26,485 nucleotides of DNA from Clostridia bacterium (GCA_017421885.1 JAFOHJ010000195.1:1-26485), one strand, 5' to 3'; shown: positions 5,734-12,996, numbered from the stretch's first letter. A program made the numbers and translations. The notes: a model not told the origin generated them from the sequence alone.

Positions 5734-7119
5734 ATGCTCAGATTTTCAAAGCTTATCGAGCCGCCTCGCGACCACGTTCCAAAGGAGCGCCTTATATTTT
5801 CGAATCTCGACCTTAAAAAGCTTATTATTCCCCTCGTCATCGAGCAGATCCTCATCATGTCGGTAGGCATGGTGGGCACCATGATGGTATCCTATTCGGG
5901 CGAGGCCGCCATGTCGGGCGTATCGCTGTCCGACATGATAAACGGCGTGTTCCAGTATGTCTTCTCGGCTCTTGCCACCGGCGGCACCATCGTCGTCGCC
6001 CAGTATATCGGCAGCGGCGACCTTGAAAAAGGCCGAAAGTCGGCCAGCCAGCTCGTCATGATAACCACGCTGCTGTCCTGCATCTTCCTCGCCGCCATGC
6101 TTATCGGCAACCGTTCGCTGCTCTCGCTGCTGTTTGGCAAGATCGAGGCCGATGTTATGGATGCTGCCCTTGTCTATCTTATCATCACCGCCTTCTCCTA
6201 CCCCTTTATGGCGGCATACAACGCATTCTCAGCCCTTTTCCGCGCCATGGGTCACTCGAAGATCAATATGAAGGTGTCGCTGATGATGAATGTGATCAAC
6301 GTCCTGTGCAACTATATCGGTGTTTTCCGCATGGGCGGCGGCGCTGCAGCCGTAGGTGTTTCGGCCCTCATCTCCCGCTTTATCGCCGCAGCGGTCATGT
6401 TCATCATGCTGCTCAATAAAAAATATCAGATATCCATAAATCTCCGCGACGTATTCTCGTGGAGCGCCGATATCTTAAAGCGTATTCTCAGCATTGCCAT
6501 CCCCAGCGGTGTCGAGTCGGGACTCTTTCAGGTGTGCCGAGTTGCCCTCACCAGCATCATCGCCACCTTCGGCACAGCCCAGATCGCCGCAAACGGCGTT
6601 GCCGTATCCATCGACAACATCAACACCCTCCTCAACACGGCCGTCAGCCTTGCCATTCCCACGGTCATCGGCCAGTGCGTCGGTGCGCGCGATTACGAAG
6701 CGGCTCAGTATTACGCCAAAAAGATGTTCCTTATCGCCCAGTTCGGCTCGATACTGGTCAGCGCCTGCGTAATGGCATCGCTGCCCTTTGTTCTGAATCT
6801 TTATGAACTCTCGGCCGATGCAAGATGGTACACCATGGTGCTGGTCTCCATCCACTCGGTGTTCTCGGTGCTGCTGGGCACCTCCTGCGGCCCCCTGCCC
6901 ACCATGCTGCGCGCAGCCGGCGATGCAAAGTTCACAATGACCATCGCCTGCATTGCCCTCGTTTTCGGAAGGCTTTGCTTCTCCTATCTGTTCGCCATGG
7001 TCATGGGCTTCGGCATTATCGGTATGTGGATGGCTATGCCGGTCCATTGGTCTATCAACAGTATCTGCTGCTATATCCGCTTCAGAAGCGGCAAGTGGAA
7101 GGAAAAACGAGTTATTTAA
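5734..7119 (+). CDS. MATE-family efflux transporter (copy 1 of tandem pair)
   Basis: This is a full-length MATE transporter of 461 residues with about twelve membrane helices in two homologous halves. Family-like motifs include IPLVIEQILIMSVGMVGTMM and EAAMSGVSLSDMINGVFQYV in the first half, and ATFGTAQIAANGVAVSIDNI with AVSLAIPTVIGQCVGARDYE in the second. It should export cationic drugs or metabolites by ion antiport; the substrate is unknown. The ATG at 5734 has AGGAGG in the last codons of the PAP2 gene, so both form one operon that ends at the terminator at 7129. The next gene is a paralogue about three quarters identical by eye, indicating a local duplication. The C-terminus (FRSGKWKEKRVI) is identical in both copies. 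Confidence 0.95.
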   Translation: MLRFSKLIEPPRDHVPKERLIFSNLDLKKLIIPLVIEQILIMSVGMVGTMMVSYSGEAAMSGVSLSDMINGVFQYVFSALATGGTIVVAQYIGSGDLEKGRKSASQLVMITTLLSCIFLAAMLIGNRSLLSLLFGKIEADVMDAALVYLIITAFSYPFMAAYNAFSALFRAMGHSKINMKVSLMMNVINVLCNYIGVFRMGGGAAAVGVSALISRFIAAAVMFIMLLNKKYQISINLRDVFSWSADILKRILSIAIPSGVESGLFQVCRVALTSIIATFGTAQIAANGVAVSIDNINTLLNTAVSLAIPTVIGQCVGARDYEAAQYYAKKMFLIAQFGSILVSACVMASLPFVLNLYELSADARWYTMVLVSIHSVFSVLLGTSCGPLPTMLRAAGDAKFTMTIACIALVFGRLCFSYLFAMVMGFGIIGMWMAMPVHWSINSICCYIRFRSGKWKEKRVI

Positions 7120-7128
7120 TTATTCTCT

Positions 7129-7155
7129 GCTCCTCGGTGATCGGGGAGCTTTTTC
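7129..7155 (+). terminator. Intrinsic terminator after MATE copy 1
   Basis: GCTCCTCG (7129-7136) pairs with CGGGGAGC (7142-7149) around a GTGAT loop, followed by TTTTTC. It separates the PAP2-MATE operon from the second MATE copy. Confidence 0.75.
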
Positions 7156-7168
7156 TTTCCCCGGTATC

Positions 7169-7199
7169 TTGACTTAAAGTATAGTTTAAGTATTATAAT
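7169..7199 (+). promoter_or_regulatory. Promoter of MATE copy 2 with operator-like inverted repeat
   Basis: TTGACT (7169-7174) is followed by TATTAT at 16 bp (7191-7196), overlapping TATAAT at 19 bp (7194-7199). Between the elements lies ACTTAAA-gtatag-TTTAAGT (7172-7191), a perfect 7-bp inverted repeat overlapping the -35 and spacer, as expected for a dimeric repressor such as MarR or TetR type. Confidence 0.65.
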
Positions 7200-7226
7200 C
7201 ATTTTCGGTCCAAATCAATCAAAGGA

Positions 7227-8621
7227 GTGATATATATCGCTGTTTTCTCCAAACTTATCGAGCCGCCCCGCGACCGGCTTCCCAAAGAGCGCCAGCTCTT
7301 CTCCAACACCGACCTCAGAAAGCTGATCGTCCCCATCATCATCGAGCAGGTGCTGGTAATGATGGTAGGTATGGTGGGCACCATGATGGTATCCTATTCG
7401 GGTGAAGCTGCCATGTCGGGCGTATCGCTGTCGGAAATGATAAACGGCATCTTCCAGTATGTCTTCTCGGCCCTTGCCGCCGGCGGAACCATCGTAGTTT
7501 CGCAGTATATAGGCAGCCGCGATATGAACAAGGCTCAGAAGAGCTCTAACCAGCTGGTAATGGTGGCCACCCTTATCTCCCTTGTTTTTATGGGCGGAGT
7601 GCTTATCGGCAACCGTCCCCTCCTGTCCCTGCTTTTCGGCAGGATCGAGGCCGATGTTATGGATGCCGCCCTTGTCTATCTTATCATCACCGCATTTTCC
7701 TACCCCTTCGTCGCGGCATATAATGCCTTCTCGGCTCTGTTCCGCGCTATGGGTCACTCGAAGATCAACATGAAGGTGTCGCTGATGATGAACATCATCA
7801 ATGTCCTCTGCAACTATATCGGTGTTTTCCGCATGGGCGGCGGCGCCGAGGCGGTCGGCATCTCGGTGCTTATCTCCCGAGTTTTTGCGGCGGCAGTCCT
7901 CTTTGTTCTGCTTCTCAACAAGAAATACGAGATCTCCCTCAGCCCCAAAAACATCTTCACATGGGATATGGACCTCATCAAACGTATTCTGGGCATCGCC
8001 ATCCCCAACGGTGTCGAGACCGGTGCCTTTCAGGTCAGCCGCGTTGCCCTCACCAGCATCATTGCCACCTTCGGCACAGCTCAGATCGCCGCAAACGGTG
8101 TTGCCGTCTCGCTGGATAATTTCAATTCCATCGTCAACTCGTCCATAAGCCTTGCCATCCCCACAGTCATAGGCCAGTGCATGGGCGCGCGCGACCATGA
8201 GGCCGCCACCTATTATGCCAAGAAGCTTCTGCTGATCGCTCAGATAGGCTCGGTGTTCCTCTGCACAGGCGTATTCCTGTCGCTGCCCTTTGTTCTCGAC
8301 CTCTACGAGCTTTCGGCCGATGCAAGATGGTATGTCCACACCCTCGTAGCCATGCACTGCCTGTGGACCATCCTCTTCGGTACATCTTCGGGCCCCATGC
8401 CCTCGGTGCTGCGCGCGGCAGGCGACGTAAAGTTCACCATGTTCTGGGCCATTGCCGGCCTCGCCATCGGCCGTGTAGGCGGCTCCTACCTCTTTGCCAT
8501 CATCTTTGATATGGGCATCATCGGTATGTGGATGGCAATGCCTCCCCACTGGCTGTTCAACAGCATTTCCTCTTACCTCCGCTTCAGAAGCGGCAAGTGG
8601 AAGGAAAAACGAGTCATCTAA
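7227..8621 (+). CDS. MATE-family efflux transporter (copy 2, unusual start)
   Basis: This is the tandem paralogue of the preceding MATE gene, with the same length and fold and highly conserved blocks (GMVGTMMVSYSGEAAMSGVS, AFSALFRAMGHSKINMKVSL, IATFGTAQIAANGVAVSLDN). It is a complete transporter with no internal stop or frameshift. The start is odd. The only usable in-frame canonical codon near the N-terminus is the GTG at 7227, which overlaps the AAAGGAG ribosome binding site (7221-7227). Normal spacing (8 nt) and alignment to copy 1 both point to codon 7236, which is ATC instead of ATG. The next in-frame ATG lies inside the first membrane helix. So it may use a rare ATC or GTG start, or have lost its start. 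It has its own promoter with an operator-like palindrome and its own terminator. Confidence 0.88.
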   Translation: MIYIAVFSKLIEPPRDRLPKERQLFSNTDLRKLIVPIIIEQVLVMMVGMVGTMMVSYSGEAAMSGVSLSEMINGIFQYVFSALAAGGTIVVSQYIGSRDMNKAQKSSNQLVMVATLISLVFMGGVLIGNRPLLSLLFGRIEADVMDAALVYLIITAFSYPFVAAYNAFSALFRAMGHSKINMKVSLMMNIINVLCNYIGVFRMGGGAEAVGISVLISRVFAAAVLFVLLLNKKYEISLSPKNIFTWDMDLIKRILGIAIPNGVETGAFQVSRVALTSIIATFGTAQIAANGVAVSLDNFNSIVNSSISLAIPTVIGQCMGARDHEAATYYAKKLLLIAQIGSVFLCTGVFLSLPFVLDLYELSADARWYVHTLVAMHCLWTILFGTSSGPMPSVLRAAGDVKFTMFWAIAGLAIGRVGGSYLFAIIFDMGIIGMWMAMPPHWLFNSISSYLRFRSGKWKEKRVI

Positions 8622-8628
8622 AATACAC

Positions 8629-8659
8629 AAAATCCCTGACGGAATCCGTCAGGGATTTT
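8629..8659. terminator. Bidirectional intrinsic terminator
   Basis: AAAATCCCTGACGG and CCGTCAGGGATTTT form a perfect 14-bp stem with a 3-nt loop and T/A tails on both sides. It lies between the converging MATE copy 2 and the ornithine cyclodeaminase-family gene. Confidence 0.92.
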
Positions 8660-8678
8660 CTTATTATAGGATTTAATA

Positions 8679-9701
8679 TCAGACCCAGAGGGGATTGTCC
8701 CAGAGCATGAGCTTCTGGCCGATGCCCTTCTCGAGAGCATTCATATAGATCTTGTGTGCCACTGCTACGTCTACCGAACCGATGCCGTATGTGCAGCATA
8801 CGCAGAGCTCGTCGTCGCTCTCGCGGCCGGGCTTCTGGCCTGCGGCCAGCTGGGGCAGCGATGCGACCATATCCTCGGTCAGCTTGCCTTCGGTTGCGAC
8901 CTTATTGATAAGAGTGCCTGTGCCATGGGAGAGCTGGACCCAGTTGTCAACGACCTTCTTGTCGGCATTCATAAGGATGCCTTCCTCGATCTCGTTTACG
9001 CTCATCTGAATGACTGTAGCGTTGCTCTTGACCCACTCGGTCTTGACGATAGGCTTGCGGGATGTTGTCATTGTGACAATGATGTCGGCATCCTTTGCGG
9101 CAGCCTCGATGGATGTGCCGGGGATGACGTTATACTTGCCTTCATATTCCTTGGCGATGCCCTCTGCCTTGGACAGGTCGAGGTCAATGAGGTGGATCTC
9201 CTCAAGCGAGGGAACTGCCTCCATCATAGCCATTACCATTGTGCGGCCGATTACGCCGGCGCCGACCAAGCAGGCCTTCTTCGAGTCCTTTCTTGCAAGA
9301 TACTTGGCAGCAACACCGGCAGCAGCCGATGTTCTCATAGCTGTGATGAGTGTGCCGTCCATGATGGCCTTGGGATAAACTGTCTTGGGGTCGGTCAGCA
9401 TGACTACGTCAATGCCATAGGGCATGCCGGGCTTGCCCATATTGTATACGGCTTCGGAAGCCCACTTGAAACCTGCAATGTCAATATCGCCGCCGATGTA
9501 AGAAGGCATGGACATGCAGAAGGATGTCCAGTTCTCAAGGTCGGGCATACCGAGCATTGTCTTGGGGGGATTGATGACCTGGCCTTCGCCGATCATCTTG
9601 AATGTCTTTTCGGTGACTTCCAGCACCATCTTCATATCGAGCAGGCCGGCCTTAACGACATCTTCCTGCTTGAGGAACAGCATTTCGGGTTTTACGGACA
9701 T
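8679..9701 (-). CDS. Ornithine cyclodeaminase/mu-crystallin family protein
   Basis: This 340-residue cytosolic enzyme belongs to the OCD/mu-crystallin family, whose members deaminate ornithine to proline or act as NAD(P)-dependent imine or amino-acid dehydrogenases. The Rossmann nucleotide-binding motif is CLVGAGVIGR (G147-x-G149-x2-G152). Other family-like positions are K79 in IAGFKWAS, R123 in AMRTSAAAG and the Asp in GIGSVDVAVAHKIY. The N-terminus (FLKQEDVVKAGLLDMKMVLE) also recalls family members annotated as tyramine oxidase subunit B, so the substrate should not be assumed to be ornithine. The ATG at 9701 has AAGGAG at good spacing and a strong promoter at 9744-9772. It is a single-gene unit ending at a shared terminator. 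Its codon use (ACA, AAG) partly resembles the ribosomal genes, hinting at good expression. Confidence 0.88.
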   Translation of the reverse strand: MSVKPEMLFLKQEDVVKAGLLDMKMVLEVTEKTFKMIGEGQVINPPKTMLGMPDLENWTSFCMSMPSYIGGDIDIAGFKWASEAVYNMGKPGMPYGIDVVMLTDPKTVYPKAIMDGTLITAMRTSAAAGVAAKYLARKDSKKACLVGAGVIGRTMVMAMMEAVPSLEEIHLIDLDLSKAEGIAKEYEGKYNVIPGTSIEAAAKDADIIVTMTTSRKPIVKTEWVKSNATVIQMSVNEIEEGILMNADKKVVDNWVQLSHGTGTLINKVATEGKLTEDMVASLPQLAAGQKPGRESDDELCVCCTYGIGSVDVAVAHKIYMNALEKGIGQKLMLWDNPLWV

Positions 9702-9743
9702 ATTTATTATCTCCTTTTAAGGTATTATTTTCTTAGCTTGATT

Positions 9744-9772
9744 ATAATACTACATATATGCCCGATAGTCAA
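9744..9772 (-). promoter_or_regulatory. Promoter of the OCD-family gene
   Basis: On the minus strand TTGACT (9767-9772) and TATTAT (9744-9749) are spaced by 17 bp. The -35 directly abuts the inverted repeat at 9773-9794. Confidence 0.75.
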
Positions 9773-9794
9773 GCATAAATATTTATATTTATGC
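9773..9794. repeat. Inverted repeat abutting the OCD-family promoter
   Basis: GCATAAATA (9773-9781) and TATTTATGC (9786-9794) are perfect 9-bp arms around TTTA. The sequence GCATAAATATTT also recurs directly at 9793-9804. Placed directly upstream of the -35, it fits an activator or regulator site. It is AT-rich, so chance is not excluded. Confidence 0.5.
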
Positions 9795-9806
9795 ATAAAT
9801 ATTTGA

Positions 9807-9830
9807 AAATCTCCCTTTCGGGAGGCTTTT
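9807..9830 (-). terminator. Short intrinsic terminator of the hypothetical membrane gene
   Basis: CTCCC (9811-9815) and GGGAG (9820-9824) form a stem closed on the minus strand by a GAAA tetraloop and followed by ATTTTC. It lies just after the stop codon at 9834. Confidence 0.6.
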
Positions 9831-9833
9831 ATA

Positions 9834-10307
9834 TCAATCGGGGATCATAGCAAAATATTTGTCCGACATTTCTCTTGCCTCATTGCCCACAACGACATAT
9901 ATGATGTTCCTATAGCATATCAGCCTGCCCGATACATCAAAAGCCGCCGAATCGGTTTCCGTACTGAGAATTATATTTTCAAAATATCCTCCTGCATGCC
10001 CAATGATCTCAAAATACGGAAAAGCAAAACAATATCTTATGTCATTCATGGTTTCAACGATCTCATCTATCTGCTCTTCATCTTCTATTGTGTATAGATT
10101 TTCTCCTGCTTCATGCAGATTTATTTCCACTATCTCCTCTCTGTCTATCGAGAATATTCTAAAGGGCATAAATGTAGTGAAAGGAGAGATTCGAGTCACT
10201 GCAAATGCAATGATCACTATAAACAGAAATATCTCTGAGGGCTTGATAAAATGTTTGAAATAGATGCGGAAATCTTCTGCGATCTGTTTTAAAACATCTT
10301 TTTTCAC
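9834..10307 (-). CDS. Hypothetical single-pass membrane protein, 157 aa
   Basis: I do not recognise a family. The N-terminal 25 residues are basic and amphipathic (KKDVLKQIAEDFRIYFKHFI), followed by one membrane helix (about residues 27-43, IFLFIVIIAFAV). An acidic outer or inner domain follows, with EEQIDEIVETMNDIRYCFAF and SDKYFAMIPD at the end. The longest frame starts at a TTG at 10334, but AGGAGG lies 7 nt before the GTG at 10307, so I choose that start. It has its own promoter and a terminator, so it is a single-gene unit. Base composition is AT-rich relative to the flanking enzyme and phosphate genes, like the other small hypothetical proteins here. It is divergent from the phosphate operon, but no functional link can be shown. 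Confidence 0.65.
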   Translation of the reverse strand: MKKDVLKQIAEDFRIYFKHFIKPSEIFLFIVIIAFAVTRISPFTTFMPFRIFSIDREEIVEINLHEAGENLYTIEDEEQIDEIVETMNDIRYCFAFPYFEIIGHAGGYFENIILSTETDSAAFDVSGRLICYRNIIYVVVGNEAREMSDKYFAMIPD

Positions 10308-10347
10308 ATTTATCCCTCCTTTGGTCACAAGCAATTTTCGTTTTATA

Positions 10348-10376
10348 TTAATATGTTAGCATGAACATATATGCAA
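10348..10376 (-). promoter_or_regulatory. Promoter of the hypothetical membrane gene
   Basis: On the minus strand TTGCAT (10371-10376) and TATTAA (10348-10353) are spaced by 17 bp, about 40 nt upstream of the GTG at 10307. Confidence 0.5.
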
Positions 10377-10380
10377 AATC

Positions 10381-10405
10381 AATCCCCGCCGAAAAGGCGG
10401 GGATT
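10381..10405. terminator. Orphan terminator-like hairpin between divergent genes
   Basis: AATCCCCGCC and GGCGGGGATT form a perfect 10-bp stem with a GAAAA loop. T-rich stretches follow on both strands (GCTGTTTT on plus, GATTTTGC on minus). No gene reads into it from either side, since both neighbours diverge from it. It probably insulates the two promoters or marks a lost gene. Confidence 0.65.
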
Positions 10406-10423
10406 GCTGTTTTCCCATGTGAT

Positions 10424-10475
10424 TTTACATTGATTTTACATTGGGATATGTCTGTTTTTACATAGACAGTATAAT
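10424..10475 (+). promoter_or_regulatory. Pho-box array and -10 of the phosphate operon
   Basis: TTTACA occurs at 10424-10429, 10435-10440 and 10457-10462, spaced 11 and 22 bp, so all three are in one 11-bp register. The missing site at 10446 holds the weak match ATATGT. TATAAT follows at 10470-10475 with no normal -35 in front. In Bacillus, PhoP binds four TTAACA-like hexamers at about 11-bp period covering roughly -60 to -20, which matches this layout. As the operon encodes a PhoP/PhoR-like pair, phosphate-controlled autoregulation is likely. Confidence 0.7.
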
Positions 10476-10530
10476 ATATGTCTGTAAAATGAAAAATCTA
10501 TGAAAAGAAAAAACAGGAGTAAAGAGAAAA

Positions 10531-12294
10531 ATGACAATTTTTGATGTATTTGCCCTCTGCGGCGGTCTTGCCCTCTTCCTTTACGGCATGAACGTCATGG
10601 GCGACGGCCTTGAGCGTAAGGCCGGCGGCCAGCTCAAGGACCTTCTCGAGCGCATGACCTCCAACACATTCAAGGGCTTCCTTCTGGGTATGGGAGTAAC
10701 CGCCGTTATCCAGTCGTCTTCGGCCACAACCGTTATGGTAGTCGGCTTTGTTAACTCGGGTGTTATGACCCTCCGCCAGGCCATCGGCATCATCATGGGC
10801 GCCAATGTCGGCACCACAGTAACCGCATGGATGCTCAGCCTTACCGGCATTCAGGGCGACAGCTTCTTTATGCAGATGCTCAAGCCCTCCAACTTTGCCC
10901 CCGTCCTCGCGCTCATCGGTATCATCCTTTATATGTTTACCAAGAAGTCGTCCAATAAGGACACCGGCTCTATCTTGTTGGGTTTCGCAGTCCTGATGAC
11001 CGGTATGGAAGCAATGTCGGGCGCTGTTGCTCCTCTCAAGACAATGCCCGAGTTCGCAAATCTGCTGCTTCTGTTCCAGAACCCCATTTTCGGAGTTCTC
11101 ACAGGTGCCGCTATCACCGGCATCATCCAGTCGTCTTCGGCTTCTGTCGGTATCCTTCAGGCTCTGTCCTCCACCGGCGCGGTAACCTATGGCGCAGCTA
11201 TCCCCATCATCATGGGTCAGAATATCGGCACATGTGCCACAGCTCTTCTTTCCTCGGTAGGCACAAACAGGAATGCCCGCCGTACATCCCTCGTTCACCT
11301 CTACTTCAACTGCCTTGGCACACTCGTATGCCTGGGTGCATACACGGTGGCATATCTCTTTATCAAGCCCGCTATTCTTAACCAAGGCATCAACGCCGCC
11401 GGCATCGCCGTTGTTCACACAGCCTTCAATGTCATCACAACGACGATCATGCTTCCCATGGCAGGCCTCCTCGAAAAGCTGGCCTATGCCACCATCAAGG
11501 AAGACGAAACTTCCGAACCCCAGCAGGCTTTCGAGCTCTCGCTTCTCGACGAGCGTCTGCTTGCCACACCTACAGTTGCGGTTGAGCAGAGCCGCCAGGT
11601 AGCCAATATGATGGCCGAGTTCTCCTTTGATGCCTGCCGCAAGGCTCTTACCCTCTTTGACAGCTTCGATCAGGAAGTATACGATGAAGTCGTAGAGCTT
11701 GAAAACCGTGTCGATGTCCTCGAAGACAAGATGGGCACATATCTGCTCGCCCTTGGCCGCGAGAGCCTTTCCGATGCCGACCAGAGCCAGGTCGCCCTGC
11801 TGCTTCACTCCATCGGCGACCTCGAGCGTATCGGCGACCATGCCCTCGGCCTTGCCAAGACGGCTGACGAACTTCAGAGCAAAAATATCGTCTTTTCCGA
11901 GCCTGCTCAGAATGATATAATGAATCTGAAGATGGCTGTATCCGATATCATCGGCGTGACCGTCAACTCCTTCACTCAGCAGGACAGCAAGCTTGCTCAC
12001 CGCGTCGAGCCCCTCGAACAGGTAGTAGATATGCTTCGCTACCGCATGAAGGAAGGCCATATCGACCGCCTGCAGACCGGCTCCTGCACACAGCAGACCG
12101 GCTTCGTATTCTCCGACCTTATCACAAACTGCCAGCGCATCGCTGACCACTGCTCCAACCTTGCAGTCAGCCTGATCCGTTCGGAGGTCGATATGTACGA
12201 TGCTCACGAGTACCTCGGCAACATCAAGTCGGGCAACGACGCCGAATACACCAATCTCTTCTCTGAATATAAGAAAAAATACGGCCTCAACTGA
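10531..12294 (+). CDS. Na/Pi cotransporter family protein with C-terminal PhoU-like domain
   Basis: This is a 587-residue membrane protein of the NptA/PNaS Na/Pi-cotransporter family. The membrane half has two inverted repeats, each with the family's Q-SSSA signature (Q61SSSATT and Q199SSSAS), and further Gly-rich pieces (IIMGANVGTTVTAW, IIMGQNIGTCATAL) that line the substrate site. From about residue 350 a cytoplasmic helical PhoU-like domain follows, with DLERIGDHALGLAKTA and NCQRIADHCSNLAVSL, resembling PhoU metal-binding repeats. The protein imports (or exports) phosphate, and the PhoU part probably reports transport state to the sensor kinase. It is the first gene of an operon with a response regulator and a histidine kinase, under a Pho-box promoter. 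ATG at 10531 is preceded by AGGAGTAAAGAG. Confidence 0.95.
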   Translation: MTIFDVFALCGGLALFLYGMNVMGDGLERKAGGQLKDLLERMTSNTFKGFLLGMGVTAVIQSSSATTVMVVGFVNSGVMTLRQAIGIIMGANVGTTVTAWMLSLTGIQGDSFFMQMLKPSNFAPVLALIGIILYMFTKKSSNKDTGSILLGFAVLMTGMEAMSGAVAPLKTMPEFANLLLLFQNPIFGVLTGAAITGIIQSSSASVGILQALSSTGAVTYGAAIPIIMGQNIGTCATALLSSVGTNRNARRTSLVHLYFNCLGTLVCLGAYTVAYLFIKPAILNQGINAAGIAVVHTAFNVITTTIMLPMAGLLEKLAYATIKEDETSEPQQAFELSLLDERLLATPTVAVEQSRQVANMMAEFSFDACRKALTLFDSFDQEVYDEVVELENRVDVLEDKMGTYLLALGRESLSDADQSQVALLLHSIGDLERIGDHALGLAKTADELQSKNIVFSEPAQNDIMNLKMAVSDIIGVTVNSFTQQDSKLAHRVEPLEQVVDMLRYRMKEGHIDRLQTGSCTQQTGFVFSDLITNCQRIADHCSNLAVSLIRSEVDMYDAHEYLGNIKSGNDAEYTNLFSEYKKKYGLN

Positions 12295-12303
12295 TCTGAG
12301 GCC
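12283..12303 (+). promoter_or_regulatory. Intercistronic hairpin around the transporter stop codon
   Basis: GGCCTCA (12283-12289) and TGAGGCC (12297-12303) form a 7-bp stem whose loop contains the stop codon TGA at 12292. There is no T-tract, so it is not a terminator. It may protect the transporter message or lower expression of the regulator genes downstream. Confidence 0.5.
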
Positions 12304-12322
12304 TGTGAAGGTGTGATTCTGA

Positions 12323-12985
12323 ATGATCTATATCGTTGAAGACGACGACAATATCCGCCAGATGGAAGCTTATGCCCTTAAGGGCAGCGGCTTTGAGACC
12401 ATGGAGTTTGTTTCGGGAAGCGAGTTCTTCACCCAGTGCGAAAAGCAGGTGCCCAAGATGGTCCTGCTCGACATAATGCTTCCCGGAATAGACGGCCTGA
12501 CCATCCTCAAAAAGATCCGCGAGACTCCCGCACTTACCAATGTGGGTGTTATCATGGTCACCGCAAAAAGTACTGAGCTGGATGCCGTTATGGCTCTTGA
12601 CCGCGGTGCCGACGATTATATTGCCAAGCCCTTCGGCATAATGGAGCTGCTTTCAAGAGTAAAGGCCCTTATGCGCAGAGTTGATAATGTCAAGACCACC
12701 GTATATACCCTTGGCGGCATCACTTTGGATGACGAGCGCCACTCAGTAAAAATTAATGAGGACGATTGCCTTCTCACCTTCAAGGAATACGAGCTTTTAA
12801 AACATCTTATTATAAACCGCGGCATAGTCCTCTCACGCGACCGCATCATGGATGTGGTCTGGGGCACCGACTATGAAGGCGGCAGCCGCACCGTTGATAT
12901 GCATATCAAGACTCTTCGCCAAAAGCTCGGCGATGAGGGCAGCCATATCAAAACAGTGCGCAACGTAGGCTATAAGATCGAATAA
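12323..12985 (+). CDS. OmpR/PhoB-type response regulator, probably PhoP-like
   Basis: This is a 220-residue two-component response regulator. The receiver domain (residues 1-115) has the acidic pair E6-D7, the phospho-acceptor D50 in LLDIMLPGIDG, T80 and K102 in DDYIAKPFG. The C-terminal winged helix (about 125-220) is OmpR/PhoB-like, with LTFKEYELLKHLI, RTVDMHIKTLRQKLG and IKTVRNVGYKIE. It should bind direct-repeat sites as a dimer after phosphorylation. It lies 28 nt after the Na/Pi cotransporter and 11 nt before its cognate kinase, so control of phosphate uptake is the best inference. TTTACA repeats in the operon promoter would be its target. ATG at 12323 has AAGGTG 9 nt upstream. phoP is a fitting name, but orthology was not tested. 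Confidence 0.92.
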   Translation: MIYIVEDDDNIRQMEAYALKGSGFETMEFVSGSEFFTQCEKQVPKMVLLDIMLPGIDGLTILKKIRETPALTNVGVIMVTAKSTELDAVMALDRGADDYIAKPFGIMELLSRVKALMRRVDNVKTTVYTLGGITLDDERHSVKINEDDCLLTFKEYELLKHLIINRGIVLSRDRIMDVVWGTDYEGGSRTVDMHIKTLRQKLGDEGSHIKTVRNVGYKIE

Positions 12986-12996
12986 GAGGCGCTGCG

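Noticed and set aside
7215..8630. Open frame antisense to MATE copy 2 and similar antisense frames at 3709-5088, 8754-9806 and 14480-15673
   Set aside because: They mirror real genes with family motifs, have no ribosome binding sites and show low-complexity His/Asp/Gly-rich composition typical of shadows.
10498..12207. Long open frame (569 codons) antisense to the Na/Pi cotransporter gene
   Set aside because: Its composition (rich in Cys, His, Gly and Asp without recognisable domains) is that of a shadow frame; the plus-strand gene has clear family motifs, promoter and operon context.
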